Positions 9,233-19,300 of a stretch of 48,649 bases of DNA are shown here, piece by piece. Under the pieces are notes generated by a model. It saw only the letters and a program-made list of their open reading frames with translations, searched no databases and had not been told where the DNA came from. Position 1 is the stretch's first letter. Every line of letters begins with the position of its first letter. Origin of the DNA: an uncultured Bacteroides sp. (GTDB lineage Bacteria; Bacteroidota; Bacteroidia; Bacteroidales; Bacteroidaceae). The translations under genes and the position numbers were made by a program. The stretch lies in assembly GCA_947074345.1 (NCBI GenBank), contig CAMTPH010000001.1, forward strand, positions 1 to 48,649. Direction: 5' to 3'.

Positions 9233-10696
9233 ATGAAAAATAAAATAATAATAGCATTGACCTCCTTGATGACTTTCGCATCATGTTCAGAAGGTACAAT
9301 GGACTATATAAATAAAGATACAAGCAATCCTTCGGTTGACATTGTTCCAGCTAAGTTCTCTTTGACTGATGCAATTTTGGGTACTGCTTTCTCTACTGTA
9401 GGTGGTTCATATTCATTCTATGCTTCAACATTCACTGAGCAAGAGTTTGGTACAGGTAACAATCAGTTTAGAAATGCGGAAATACGTTTGAAGAGCGAAG
9501 TGGCTGCTTCTACTACTTATAACAATGAGTGGAACTCAACTTACTCTAACGTAGCTAATCTAAGAAACATCATTAAGAAGACTAGCGAAGGTGGCATGAA
9601 CTCTACTCATGTTGATATCTTGGGTATGGCTCAAGTTTTGTTCGCATTGAACTTTGGTGTTCTTACCGACCTACATGGTGATGTACCTTATACTGAAGCA
9701 GGTTGGGGAACTCAATTCATGAACCCTAAAATCGATTCACAAGAGCTTATCTACAACGAAGCTATTTTGGGAATGTTAGATAGTGCAATCGAGAATCTAT
9801 CATCTGCAAAAGTAAACAATGCAGGTGCTCAAGATATCCTTTTCAATGGTAAACCAGGTAATTGGATTGGTTTTGCTTATGCTTTGAAAGCGCGTTATTT
9901 ATTGCATACGCAGTATAGAAACTCAGATGTATTGCCATTGGTAATCGAAGCTGCCAACAATGCTATTGCTGCAGGTTTCGATGGCGTTGAGTTAGATGTA
10001 TTCAATGGAACATCTGCAAACAACCCTTGGTATGGTTTCTATAGAAGCCGTCAGTACACAGGTTCTTCTGCAACTGTTATTGACTTGATGGCTGCTCGTA
10101 ATGACAACCGTCTTTCAATCTATAACTTCGATTTCTGGGGCGAAAACCTTTATGGTACTCCAGGTAATGCAATTCAAGCCGGATTGACTCAAGTATTGAA
10201 TATCCCTACTTTTATTTATAAAGCAGACAACACAATTCACTTGATGAGTAAAAGTGAACTATACTTTATTCTTGCTGAGGCTAAAGCTCGTTTAGGTCAA
10301 GACGCTAAATCTGATTTTGAAAAAGCTATTATTGCTTCATTCAACGACTATCAAGTATCAGATCGTTATCCATCGGACACAGAGTTTAATAACAATGGTG
10401 CAGAATATGCAGCAAGTTTAACAGTAACATTAGAAGAGATTATGGTTCAAAAGTACCTATCTCAATGTCGTGATGAACAAATAGAAACTTATACAGATAT
10501 TCGTCGTTGCAAAGCTCTGGGTGAAGAGTTTATTAAACTACAAAACCCATTGAACATGCAAAATGGTTTAAGCTATTGGCCAGAGAGATTCCCTTACGGA
10601 AACAGCTCAGTAATATCTAATCCTATTATTGAAGCGGCTTTCAATAACATTAATATCTACGAAGATAAGATATGGTTGTTTGGCGGAAACAATTAA
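9233..10696 (+). CDS. SusD/RagB-family nutrient-binding lipoprotein (partner of SusC1)
   Basis: The 487-residue protein has a short lipoprotein signal with lipobox TFASC (Cys19), so it should sit on the outer membrane, lipidated. The body has the helical layout of the SusD-like families, including the N-terminal stretch FTEQEFGTGNNQFRNAE and the C-terminal segment EEIMVQKYLSQ followed by TYTDIRRCKALG, where SusD proteins carry the EERxxEL-like helix. It is closer to the SusD-like_2 type than to the classic starch SusD. It forms the lid over SusC1. It is followed by a strong terminator at 10738-10780, so the unit is a two-gene operon. Confidence 0.88.
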   Translation: MKNKIIIALTSLMTFASCSEGTMDYINKDTSNPSVDIVPAKFSLTDAILGTAFSTVGGSYSFYASTFTEQEFGTGNNQFRNAEIRLKSEVAASTTYNNEWNSTYSNVANLRNIIKKTSEGGMNSTHVDILGMAQVLFALNFGVLTDLHGDVPYTEAGWGTQFMNPKIDSQELIYNEAILGMLDSAIENLSSAKVNNAGAQDILFNGKPGNWIGFAYALKARYLLHTQYRNSDVLPLVIEAANNAIAAGFDGVELDVFNGTSANNPWYGFYRSRQYTGSSATVIDLMAARNDNRLSIYNFDFWGENLYGTPGNAIQAGLTQVLNIPTFIYKADNTIHLMSKSELYFILAEAKARLGQDAKSDFEKAIIASFNDYQVSDRYPSDTEFNNNGAEYAASLTVTLEEIMVQKYLSQCRDEQIETYTDIRRCKALGEEFIKLQNPLNMQNGLSYWPERFPYGNSSVISNPIIEAAFNNINIYEDKIWLFGGNN

Positions 10697-10737
10697 TCTA
10701 CCTATAGATTATTAGTCTCGTAATAAACAATTCTTTA

Positions 10738-10780
10738 ATGCCCCATTAGATTGATAATAATCTAATGGGGCATTGTTTTT
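10738..10780 (+). terminator. strong terminator after susD1
   Basis: A perfect 15-bp inverted repeat (10738-10752 with 10759-10773), six-base loop GATAAT, is followed by a T-rich run (TGTTTTTTC). It separates the first susCD unit from the second. Confidence 0.85.
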
Positions 10781-10880
10781 TCTTTGCTCTTGAATGTGCT
10801 TACTAGTACTGTGTTTCAATTCTCTAGTTGTTCGTTTACTTAACATATATACATTGTCTGCGAACAAATTTAACTTCTAT

Positions 10881-10909
10881 TTTGTTTTAAACGTATTGTT
10901 GTAATTTTA
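10881..10909 (+). promoter_or_regulatory. candidate promoter of susC2
   Basis: TTTG (10881-10884) and TAATTTTA (10902-10909) lie 17 nt apart, a near match to the Bacteroides consensus with the last G replaced by A. The GCAAAATGTTA run seen at the other two susC promoters is missing here, so this unit may be under different control. Confidence 0.35.
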
Positions 10910-10965
10910 TGTCAATATGAAAAATATATCAACTAGAATTAAGTTAAATTTTTAAGAGAGAATCT

Positions 10966-13900
10966 ATGAAAAAAAAGTTAATGTTATTATTGACTTGTCT
11001 CTTTGTAGGCATTTGTCTGGTAACTGCTCAAACCCAGAAAGTTACAGGTACTGTAATTTCTGATGAAGATGGGTTACCTATCGTAGGAGCTTCGATATTA
11101 GTCAAAGGTACATCCATCGGTACAATCACTGATATTGATGGTAATTTTACATTATCGAATATTCCTAGTGATGCTAAACACTTAATCGTGTCTTACATTG
11201 GTATGCAACCTAAAGAGGTTGAAATTAAGCCTGTAGTAAATGTAACACTATCTTCGGACAGTCAGTTGATTGACGAAGTTGTAGTAACAGCTATGGGTAT
11301 GAAGCGTGATAGAAAGGCGTTGGGTTATGCTGCGCAAGATTTGAAGGCTGAACAATTAAATACCGATGGTACAACATCTATTGCGAGTGCCATTCAGGGT
11401 AAGTTGAGTGGGGTAGATATCCGTCAGTCTTCGGGTATGCCAGGTGCATCATCGCAAATTGTGATACGTGGTGCTCGTTCCTTCTCCGGAAACAATCAGC
11501 CTCTTTATGTAGTAGACGGTATGCCTATTACAACCGAAGCCGACTTCTCAACAGGTAATTCTGTAACTGGTGCTAATATTTCTGACCGTAGTATTGATAT
11601 CAATCCCGAAGACATTGAAAGCATCAATGTATTGAAAGGACAAGCGGCCTCTGCGCTTTATGGTATACGTGCATCAAATGGTGTAATTATTATCACTACA
11701 AAACGCGGTTCGGCACTTTCTTCTAAACCACAGATTACAATTACTACCAACTTAAGTGCAGAGCGCGTATCTCGTAAGTTCGAACGTCAAAGCGTTTATG
11801 CACAAGGCAATAGAGCTTCTACAGGTTATAATCCAAGTTCATCAATGACATGGGGACCTAAAATAGTAGATTTGCCCAATGATCCTGTTTACGGATATGG
11901 CGGATCTTACACAGGTGGATCGTCTGGACAGTATTATAATCCAAAAAGAGTTCAGGCCGGATTAAGCGGATGGACTACTCCTGAATTGTATGACAATGTA
12001 GGAGATTTCTTAGGAACAGGTTTTACTGAAAATACAAATCTCTCTATTTCGCAAGCTAAAGATAAGGTGAACTACTCTTTTGGAGCAAGTAACTCTTATC
12101 AAAACGGTATTATCCCATCAACAGGGATGACACGTTGGGGAGCTCGTGGTTTGGCCGATTGGCAATTAACAAATGAATTTAAAACAGGTTTCTCTGTAAA
12201 CTACTCTAGCACCTATATCACTTCTGCTCCAGGTGCTAACTCAGGTATCATGAACGTTGTGTATTCGGCACCATCTGAATATAACTTAAAGGGTATTCCT
12301 TATAATGTGCCAGGAGAACCAACTAAGCAAGTTCTTTTCCGTGGTACCAACTTCAATAACCCATATTGGTGGGCCGACAATAATAAATATGCTCAAAATA
12401 CCGATCGTGCATACGGTAATACTTACTTTGAATATCGTCCAAATATAGGTTGGGGCGATAACTACAACTTGGTGTTCCGCGAACAAGTGGGTATCGACTT
12501 TTATACATCAAATTATACTGATATTGCCGAAGTTGGTGCTGCTGGAGTAGCAAACGGCTCTATAACCAATTATGGTGTATCAAAGAATGTATTCAATAAT
12601 TTGTTTACAATTGCTTGGTCAGGAAAATGGACAGACTTTGCTTTAGATGTTTTGTTAGGTAATGAAGTAAACCAATCTAGTGATAGAATTTGGGAATACA
12701 CAGGAACCAACTTTAATTTCTATGGCTTGCCTACTATCGGAAATGCAACAAACTTTGCTTCGCAAGAGTATACCATCAAAGACCGTACTGTAGGTTTCTT
12801 TGGTAGTATTTCTGCATCGTATGCCGATATGTTGTACTTAACAGTTACCGGTCGTAATGATGTTGTGTCTACTATGCCACAAGGAAGTCGTAGTTTCTTC
12901 TATCCATCTGTCTCTTTGGGTTGGATATTTACAGAGTTGGGTGCACTGAAAGAAAATAGCATCTTATCATTTGGTAAATTGCGTGCATCATTTGCTCAAG
13001 TTGGTCAGGCTGGCCGTTTCTATAGTAACTTCATGACTGTTCCAACTTACGGTTCCGGCTTTTATACATATACTCCAATCAGATTCCCAATCTCGGGTGT
13101 ATCGAGCTATGTGCCTTACGGAGTACTTTACGATCCAGATTTGAAACCACAGAACACATCAAACGTAGAGGCTGGTATCGACTTGAACTTCTTTAATAAT
13201 AGAGTTAGACTAGAATATACATACAGTTACCAGAATGTAAAAGATCAAATCTTCAGTGTGCCTATTGATGGATCAACCGGTTATAGCTCGTTGATGACAA
13301 ATGCTGGTCAGATGAAGACAAACTCACATGAAGTGTCTCTGAATGCATCTATCTTACAAAATAAAAATTATACGTTAGACTTAGGCGTTAACTTTACAAG
13401 AGTGTATAATGAAGTAGTAAAATTGGCCGAAGGTGTTGAATCTATCTTCTTGGGTGGTTTTGTAGAACCTCAAGTGCGTGCACAAGAGGGAGCAACTTAT
13501 CCTAACTTGTATGGTACTGCTTTCTTGCGCGATGAAGCAACAGGTATGTTTATTCTTGATTCCAACGGACTTCCTCAAGGAACATCTAGCAGTGTTGACT
13601 TAGGCAATTGTGCACCCGACTTTATTATGGGTCTTAGCTTAAACGGAAGTTATAAGAATTTATCTTTGAATACAACATGGAGCTGGCAACGTGGTGGTAA
13701 GATGTATCATGGTACAAATATGGTGATGAATTACTTTGGTTCTACAAAAGAGTCTTTGCCTTATCACGAAGGTACAGTTGATGTTACTGGTCTAATTGAT
13801 GGCAAAGTAACTACAATGACTGTGAATGCTCAAGATTATTGGATGTATTACAACGATGTAACTGAAGCTGGTATCTACGATCAAAGTTTCTTTAAACTGC

Positions 13901-14109
13901 GCGATTTAACTTTAAACTATCAGTTACCTAAGTTCTCAGGGGTAAGTATCTCTGTATTTGGTTTCATGCGCAATGTTTTGATTTGGGCTAAGATGCCTAA
14001 TTTTGATCCTGAATCCTCTCAAGGTAATGGTAATATGAGTGGTTATTTCGAACGTTTCTCTGTGCCCAATACTTCTAGTTTTGGTGGTGGATTGAAACTT
14101 ACATTCTAA
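10966..14109 (+). CDS. SusC/RagA-type TonB-linked outer-membrane transporter (paralogue 2)
   Basis: This 1047-residue protein is co-linear with the preceding SusC over its full length, with only short indels. It has the same signal peptide, carboxypeptidase-D-like domain, SALYGIRASNGVIIITTKRG plug signature and an identical last 45 residues. At DNA level many synonymous positions differ between the copies, so the duplication is old and the protein has been held by selection. Differences concentrate in loop-like stretches, such as about residues 285-335 and 565-600, which may tune substrate choice. It has its own promoter region, and its susD partner starts 18 bp downstream, the same spacing as in unit 1. 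Confidence 0.93.
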   Translation: MKKKLMLLLTCLFVGICLVTAQTQKVTGTVISDEDGLPIVGASILVKGTSIGTITDIDGNFTLSNIPSDAKHLIVSYIGMQPKEVEIKPVVNVTLSSDSQLIDEVVVTAMGMKRDRKALGYAAQDLKAEQLNTDGTTSIASAIQGKLSGVDIRQSSGMPGASSQIVIRGARSFSGNNQPLYVVDGMPITTEADFSTGNSVTGANISDRSIDINPEDIESINVLKGQAASALYGIRASNGVIIITTKRGSALSSKPQITITTNLSAERVSRKFERQSVYAQGNRASTGYNPSSSMTWGPKIVDLPNDPVYGYGGSYTGGSSGQYYNPKRVQAGLSGWTTPELYDNVGDFLGTGFTENTNLSISQAKDKVNYSFGASNSYQNGIIPSTGMTRWGARGLADWQLTNEFKTGFSVNYSSTYITSAPGANSGIMNVVYSAPSEYNLKGIPYNVPGEPTKQVLFRGTNFNNPYWWADNNKYAQNTDRAYGNTYFEYRPNIGWGDNYNLVFREQVGIDFYTSNYTDIAEVGAAGVANGSITNYGVSKNVFNNLFTIAWSGKWTDFALDVLLGNEVNQSSDRIWEYTGTNFNFYGLPTIGNATNFASQEYTIKDRTVGFFGSISASYADMLYLTVTGRNDVVSTMPQGSRSFFYPSVSLGWIFTELGALKENSILSFGKLRASFAQVGQAGRFYSNFMTVPTYGSGFYTYTPIRFPISGVSSYVPYGVLYDPDLKPQNTSNVEAGIDLNFFNNRVRLEYTYSYQNVKDQIFSVPIDGSTGYSSLMTNAGQMKTNSHEVSLNASILQNKNYTLDLGVNFTRVYNEVVKLAEGVESIFLGGFVEPQVRAQEGATYPNLYGTAFLRDEATGMFILDSNGLPQGTSSSVDLGNCAPDFIMGLSLNGSYKNLSLNTTWSWQRGGKMYHGTNMVMNYFGSTKESLPYHEGTVDVTGLIDGKVTTMTVNAQDYWMYYNDVTEAGIYDQSFFKLRDLTLNYQLPKFSGVSISVFGFMRNVLIWAKMPNFDPESSQGNGNMSGYFERFSVPNTSSFGGGLKLTF

Positions 14110-14127
14110 CTTTTAATTTTCGAAAAG

Positions 14128-15615
14128 ATGAAAAAGAATATATTAATGGCTGTCGTACTGTTAATGACGATTACTTCGTGTTCGGATGGGATAATGAATT
14201 ATCTGAATAGAGACACAAGTAATCCAGCAGTATCTGTAGTACCAGCAAAATTCTCTATAAGTGATGCAATCGTTTCTACTGCATTTACCACCATAAGCGG
14301 TTCTTATGCATGGTACTCATCATGCTATACTGAACAAGAATTTGGTACGGGAAACAATCAGTTTAGAAATGCTGAGTTGAGACTAAAAAGTGAAGTAGCT
14401 GCGGCTACTACATATAATAATGAATGGAATAGCACTTATGGCAATGTTGCCAATTTAAAGTCAATCATTGAAAAAACGAGTGCAGGTGGTCTAAACGATG
14501 GGCAAACAGATATTTTAGGTATTGCTCAAGTGCTTCTTGCAGTCAACTTTGGTATCTTGACAGACCTTCATGGTGATATTCCTTGTTCGGAAGCCGGGTT
14601 AGGAAGTGCTGTGTTAAACCCTAAGTTAGATTCTCAAGAGAGTGTCTATACTGAAATATTGAGTTTGCTTGATAGTGGTATTGCAAATTTGCAATCATCT
14701 ACAGAAAATTATGTCGGCTCGCAAGATGTTCTTCTGAAAGGTTCTGCAAGCAGTTGGGCGGCATTGGCTTATGCTTTCAAAGCGCGTTTCTTGTTGCATA
14801 CTTGTTATCGCAATAGTTCAGTTTATTCGCAAGTGATAACAGCTGCCAACAGTGCAATTCAAAATGGGTTTGATGGTGTAACACTCTCGTTCTTTAATGG
14901 CGAAACACAAGATAACCCTTGGAGTGCTTTCTGGTGGAGCCGCGAGTATACAGGTTCTTCGGCAACTGTTGTCGATTTAATGAATGCGCGCAAAGATAAC
15001 CGTGTTACTCCATATAATACACAACTGTTTAAAGATGGTAATGGACAATATGGTACACCAGGAAATGAAGTACAAGCTGGTTTGACAGGCGAATTGAATG
15101 CACCTTCGTGGTTAGAAAATGGTGGTAGACCTATTAATGTGTTTACCAAAAGTGAGTTGTACTTTATTCTAGCTGAGGCTAAACTTCGCTCAGGACAAGA
15201 TGCAACAGAAGATTTCAAGACAGCAGTTATTGCAGCTTTCAATGAAGCAGAAGTAGCTAACACTATAGGCTATGGAACTGATAACCCCGAACCAATCGCC
15301 GATTTCGATAATAATGGCGCCGATTATGCAGCAGGTTTATCGGTAACACTAGAAGAGGTGATGATTCAGAAGTATCTATCTCAAATTGTCGACCAACAAA
15401 TTGAAGCTTACAATGATATTCGTCGTTGCAAAGCCTTGGGTGAAAAATTTGTTGTGTTGCAAAATCCATTGAACACTCAAAATGGTGTGAACTACTGGCC
15501 CGAAAGATATCCATATGGTAATAGCTCCGTTATTTCAAATCCTACTATCGAAGCAGCCTTCCACGATGTTGATATCTATACAGATCTAATATGGTTGTAT
15601 GGCGGAAGCAAATAA
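14128..15615 (+). CDS. SusD/RagB-family nutrient-binding lipoprotein (partner of SusC2)
   Basis: The 495-residue lipoprotein (lipobox TITSC, Cys18) is a paralogue of the SusD at 9233. It shares SYAWYSSCYTEQEFGTGNNQ-type sequence near residue 60 and the C-terminal YNDIRRCKALGEKF segment. It is eight residues longer, mainly from a loop near residues 395-410 containing GYGTDNPEPIAD. It should cap SusC2 at the cell surface. A terminator lies 25 bp after the stop, so this is again a two-gene unit. Confidence 0.88.
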   Translation: MKKNILMAVVLLMTITSCSDGIMNYLNRDTSNPAVSVVPAKFSISDAIVSTAFTTISGSYAWYSSCYTEQEFGTGNNQFRNAELRLKSEVAAATTYNNEWNSTYGNVANLKSIIEKTSAGGLNDGQTDILGIAQVLLAVNFGILTDLHGDIPCSEAGLGSAVLNPKLDSQESVYTEILSLLDSGIANLQSSTENYVGSQDVLLKGSASSWAALAYAFKARFLLHTCYRNSSVYSQVITAANSAIQNGFDGVTLSFFNGETQDNPWSAFWWSREYTGSSATVVDLMNARKDNRVTPYNTQLFKDGNGQYGTPGNEVQAGLTGELNAPSWLENGGRPINVFTKSELYFILAEAKLRSGQDATEDFKTAVIAAFNEAEVANTIGYGTDNPEPIADFDNNGADYAAGLSVTLEEVMIQKYLSQIVDQQIEAYNDIRRCKALGEKFVVLQNPLNTQNGVNYWPERYPYGNSSVISNPTIEAAFHDVDIYTDLIWLYGGSK

Positions 15616-15640
15616 TAACAATTAGGTTTATACATTATAT

Positions 15641-15680
15641 AATAAGGATATGTCAATGATGGCATATCCTTATTTTTTTT
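15641..15680 (+). terminator. terminator after susD2
   Basis: A perfect 12-bp stem (15641-15652 with 15663-15674), ten-base loop, is followed by a run of T ending at 15680. It closes the second susCD unit. Confidence 0.85.
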
Positions 15681-15682
15681 GG

Positions 15683-15759
15683 TAGGAGGAGTACAATAAC
15701 TGTTAACAATTATTGTGCTCCTCCTATACATTTATCATGATAATAGTTAATAGTTATCG
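15683..15759. repeat. paired GTTAAC-centred palindromes, locus 1
   Basis: Two 22-bp palindrome-like units start at 15694 and 15738, exactly 44 bp apart, centred on GTTAAC and its variant GTTAAT with arms of the type ATAA...TTAT. The first lies inside a 17-bp-armed hairpin (15683-15699 with 15710-15726, one G-U pair) that includes TAGGAGGAG and CTCCTCCTA. The same pair, with the same 44-bp step, occurs at 44454-44519. No T-run follows, so these are not ordinary terminators. Confidence 0.6.
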
Positions 15760-16017
15760 CAATATCTATATTATATAAGGTGTAAAATGCCATAAATGGG
15801 ATGTATTGTCTATATTATATTCACATTCTTTATATGTGGTTTTTGTATTGTTGCTCGCTAAACTCGAGTAATAAATTCTTTCTTAGTACTTGTTTACTTT
15901 TATTCTGTTATAATTATGTTGTTTTTACTTATTTTTTATTCATTTATTGTCGTATTGAGCTATTGTTTCTCTAAAATTAGATAGTGTGAATTTATTTAAC
16001 ATATAGACTAACTCGAA

Positions 16018-16076
16018 GATGTTCAATATATCGCATTAATAATCAGTATGTTTATTAATGTCGCATATTGAATATC
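16018..16076. repeat. long inverted repeat upstream of susC3
   Basis: Arms 16018-16042 and 16052-16076 (25 nt each, 9-nt loop) pair at 20 of 25 positions by Watson-Crick rules, plus three G-U pairs in the plus-strand RNA. Both arms carry the same-strand word TCGCAT at the mismatched centre. It is followed by A-rich sequence, not T, so it is not a plus-strand terminator. It lies about 190 bp upstream of the susC3 promoter. Confidence 0.6.
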
Positions 16077-16242
16077 AAAATGATTTAAATACCTGTATTT
16101 AACTCTTTTATTGACAATGTTAAGGTATGATAATTTGTATGTTAATATTATGATTGAACTTTTATTTTGTCCTCCAAAACCCTGTTTAAGCTATTAAATA
16201 GTATTAAAATGATATTAATTAGTGCTTTTGTTATATAATTAG

Positions 16243-16272
16243 TTGAATGTTTAGTATTTATTAATATATTTG
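16243..16272 (+). promoter_or_regulatory. promoter of the susC3 operon
   Basis: TTG (16243-16245), 19 nt, then TATATTTG (16265-16272) is a full match in sequence and spacing. The following GCAAAATGTTA and the TTTAAGAGAGAATTTATG at the start codon are shared with susC1. The promoter overlaps the 5' end of an upstream in-frame extension starting at 16270, which argues against that earlier start. Confidence 0.65.
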
Positions 16273-16329
16273 CAAAATGTTAGAGTAAAGGACATAATTA
16301 ATGTGAAGTTAAACTTTAAGAGAGAATTT

Positions 16330-19300
16330 ATGAAAAGAAAATTAATGTTGTTATTAGCCTGTCTCTTTGTGGGAATAGGCATGATAGCTGCGCAAACACA
16401 GACAATTACTGGTGTTGTAATTTCTGAAGAAGATGGGCAACCAGTAGTTGGAGCCTCATTAGTTGTGAAAGGTACAAGTGTTGGTACTGTTACCGATTTG
16501 GATGGTAAATTCAAATTAGCAAATGTACCAAGTACTGCTAAGTCATTGGTTGTATCTTACATTGGTATGCAAACTGAAGAAGTTTCTATCAAACCAACTA
16601 TGACAATCTATTTAAAGAGCGACTCAGAACTTCTTGATGAAGTTATCGTAGTTGCATATGGTACTGCTAAAAAAGCGTCATTTACAGGTTCTGCTACAAC
16701 TATTAGTAGCAAGAAACTTGAAAGTCGCCCAATTACTAACATTTCAAAAGGTCTTGAAGGTCAAAGTACTGGTATCTTGACTACATCTGGTTCTGGACAA
16801 CCTGGTTCTGAAGCATCAGTTGTAATCCGTGGTTTCGGTTCTATCAACGCTTCTCAAGCTCCTCTTTATGTAGTAGACGGTGTACCTTTTAATGGTTCTA
16901 TCAGTTCTATCAACCCTGCTGATATCGAAAGCTTAACAGTGTTGAAAGATGCTTCTGCTGGTGCTTTATATGGTGCTCGTGGTGCTAATGGTGTTATCAT
17001 GATTACTACTAAAAAAGGTCAAGCTGGTAAAACTAACGTATCTTTGCGTGCAACTCTTGGTTGGGCAAATCGTGCTTTGAAAGCTTATGATATGGTTGAT
17101 CAAAAAGAGTTTGCTCAATTATCTTACGAAGCTCTTCGTAATGGTTACGCATTTGATGGTGGCTATGATTGGGAAACTGCAGGTCAATTGGCTAGCGGAC
17201 AATTAGCATCTTCTTTAGGTGGTGAACAATATAACCCATTCAAAAACTATACATGGGCTACTCTTATCGATCCTACAACTGGTCAAGTTAGATCTGATGC
17301 TGTTTCTGCATGGGATGATACTTGGATGGATGCTATTGAAAGAAAAAATGCTTTACGTCAAGAATACCAATTATCAGTAAACGGTGGTAGCGAGAAACTT
17401 AAATTCATGTTCTCTCTAGGTTACCTTAACGAAGATGGTATTTTGAAAACTACAGGTTTCCAACGTTATAATGGTCGTGCAAACATAGACGCTACAGTGA
17501 CTGATTGGTTCAAAGCTGGTTTTAATGCAGCGATGTCTAACTCTACACAAAACTTTAGTGACTATTCTGGTTCATCAAACTCAAATGTTTGGTATTCTGC
17601 TCAATTTATCGCTCCTATCTATCCTACTTATTTGAAAGATGCAGCTGGTAAAGATCTTTTGGATGAAAACGGAAACAAACAATTAGACTACGGTGAAGGT
17701 GGTCGTCCTAAATACAATGACTTCAACCCAGTTGGAACATTGACTGATGACCAAGCTTATGTAACTAATGATAATGCTAGTGTACGTGCTGACTTAGTGT
17801 TTGGTACTGATGCTGACTATGCTAAATATTTGAAAGGTCTTAAATTACACATCAGATTTGGTGCTGACTATCGTACTCAAAACCAAATGAGCTACATGAA
17901 CATGTATCATGGTAACCAAGTTGCTGCTGGTGGTCTTTTAAGAAAATTGAATAGCCGTATGCAAAGTTATACATTCAACCAATTGTTGACTTGGGACCGT
18001 ACATTTGGTAAAAATAACTTTGATGTATTAGCTGGTCACGAATACTATGCTTACAAATATCAATATCTTGCTGCTGGTAAAACTAACTTGGTAGATGGTA
18101 TCCTTGAACTTCGTCCTGGTACTACATTATATGATGCTGACTCTTATACTAACGATTATCGTATCGAATCTTGGTTAGGTCGTGTAAACTATAACTTCGA
18201 CGAAAAATACTACTTGTCAGGTTCTATTCGTAGAGATGGTTCTTCTCGTTTCCACAAAAACAACCGTTGGGGTACTTTCTGGAGTGCTGGTGGTAACTGG
18301 CGTATCTCTCAAGAAGCATTCATGAAGGATGTTGATTGGGTTTCTAACCTTGCATTAAGAGCTAGTTATGGTGAACAAGGTAATGATGCTTTGGGTACAT
18401 ACTATGCTTGGCAAAGTTTATATAGCTTGTCATGGGCTAATGCTAACCAAATTGGTGGTCTTGTATCTTCACTTGAAAATCAAAACATCTCTTGGGAAAA
18501 GAGTGGTAACTTGAATATCGGTATCGATGCTACATTGTTTGATAACAGAATGAGCGTAAGCGCTGAATACTACAACCGTAAAACAACTGATATGTTGTTG
18601 GAATACCCAATGGCACTTTCTACAGGTTTCACAGGTTACAACGACAACGTAGGTGATATGCGTAACAGCGGTTTCGAATTTGATGTAAGAGTAACTCCAA
18701 TCCGTACTTCTAAACTTACTTGGAATGTAACATGGATGGGTACTACTACAAAAAACAAAGTATTGAAATTGACTCAAGAATCTGACGAAATCATCTCTGG
18801 TATCTTTAGCATCAAAGAAGGTATGCCTTTAAGAACTTTCTACATGGCTAAATCTGCAGGTGTTGATCCAGCAACTGGTTCTCAATTGTACTGGGTATAC
18901 GATAAAGATGATGCAGGTAACATCGTTAACGAACGTGTTTCAAGCGATTACGCTAAAGCTGCAAACTCTAAATATTACCTAGGAAACCGTGTTCCTAAAT
19001 TGTATGGTAGCCTTGGTACAGATATCTCTTACAAAGGATTTGACTTGAACATCTTAACTACTTACTCTATTGGTGGTAAAGTATACGATGGCTTGTACTA
19101 TTCTAGTATGAATGTAACTTATGCTGGTGATACTTGGAACAAAAACGCACTTCGCCGTTGGCAACAACCAGGTGACATCACTGATGTACCACGTGTAGAA
19201 TTGGGAGGTAGATATACAGTTACAGATCGTTTCTTGGTAAATGCTTCTTACTTTAATATCAAAAATATTACTTTAGGATACAATCTTCCTAAAAACCTAA

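Larger units (their letters stand above)
15616..16329. other. gene-free 714-base stretch between susD2 and susC3
   Basis: From left to right the stretch holds a terminator (15641-15680), a pair of GTTAAC-centred 22-bp palindromes (15694-15759, the first inside a longer hairpin), AT-rich sequence with no recognised signal (15760-16017), a 25-bp-armed inverted repeat (16018-16076), more featureless AT-rich sequence, and a well-formed promoter (16243-16272). No convincing open reading frame was found on either strand. Confidence 0.7.

Noticed and set aside
14859..15263. 134-codon minus-strand open frame
   Set aside because: It is antisense to susD2 and reflects that gene's codon pattern; no start signals or family features.
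6068..15615. recent tandem duplication or assembly duplication
   Set aside because: The two units differ at very many synonymous sites and at several indels, so this is neither an artefact nor recent.
16270..16329. 20-codon N-terminal extension of susC3
   Set aside because: It begins with TTG inside the -7 element TATATTTG, so it would start upstream of or at the transcription start; the ATG at 16330 matches the starts of the two paralogues.
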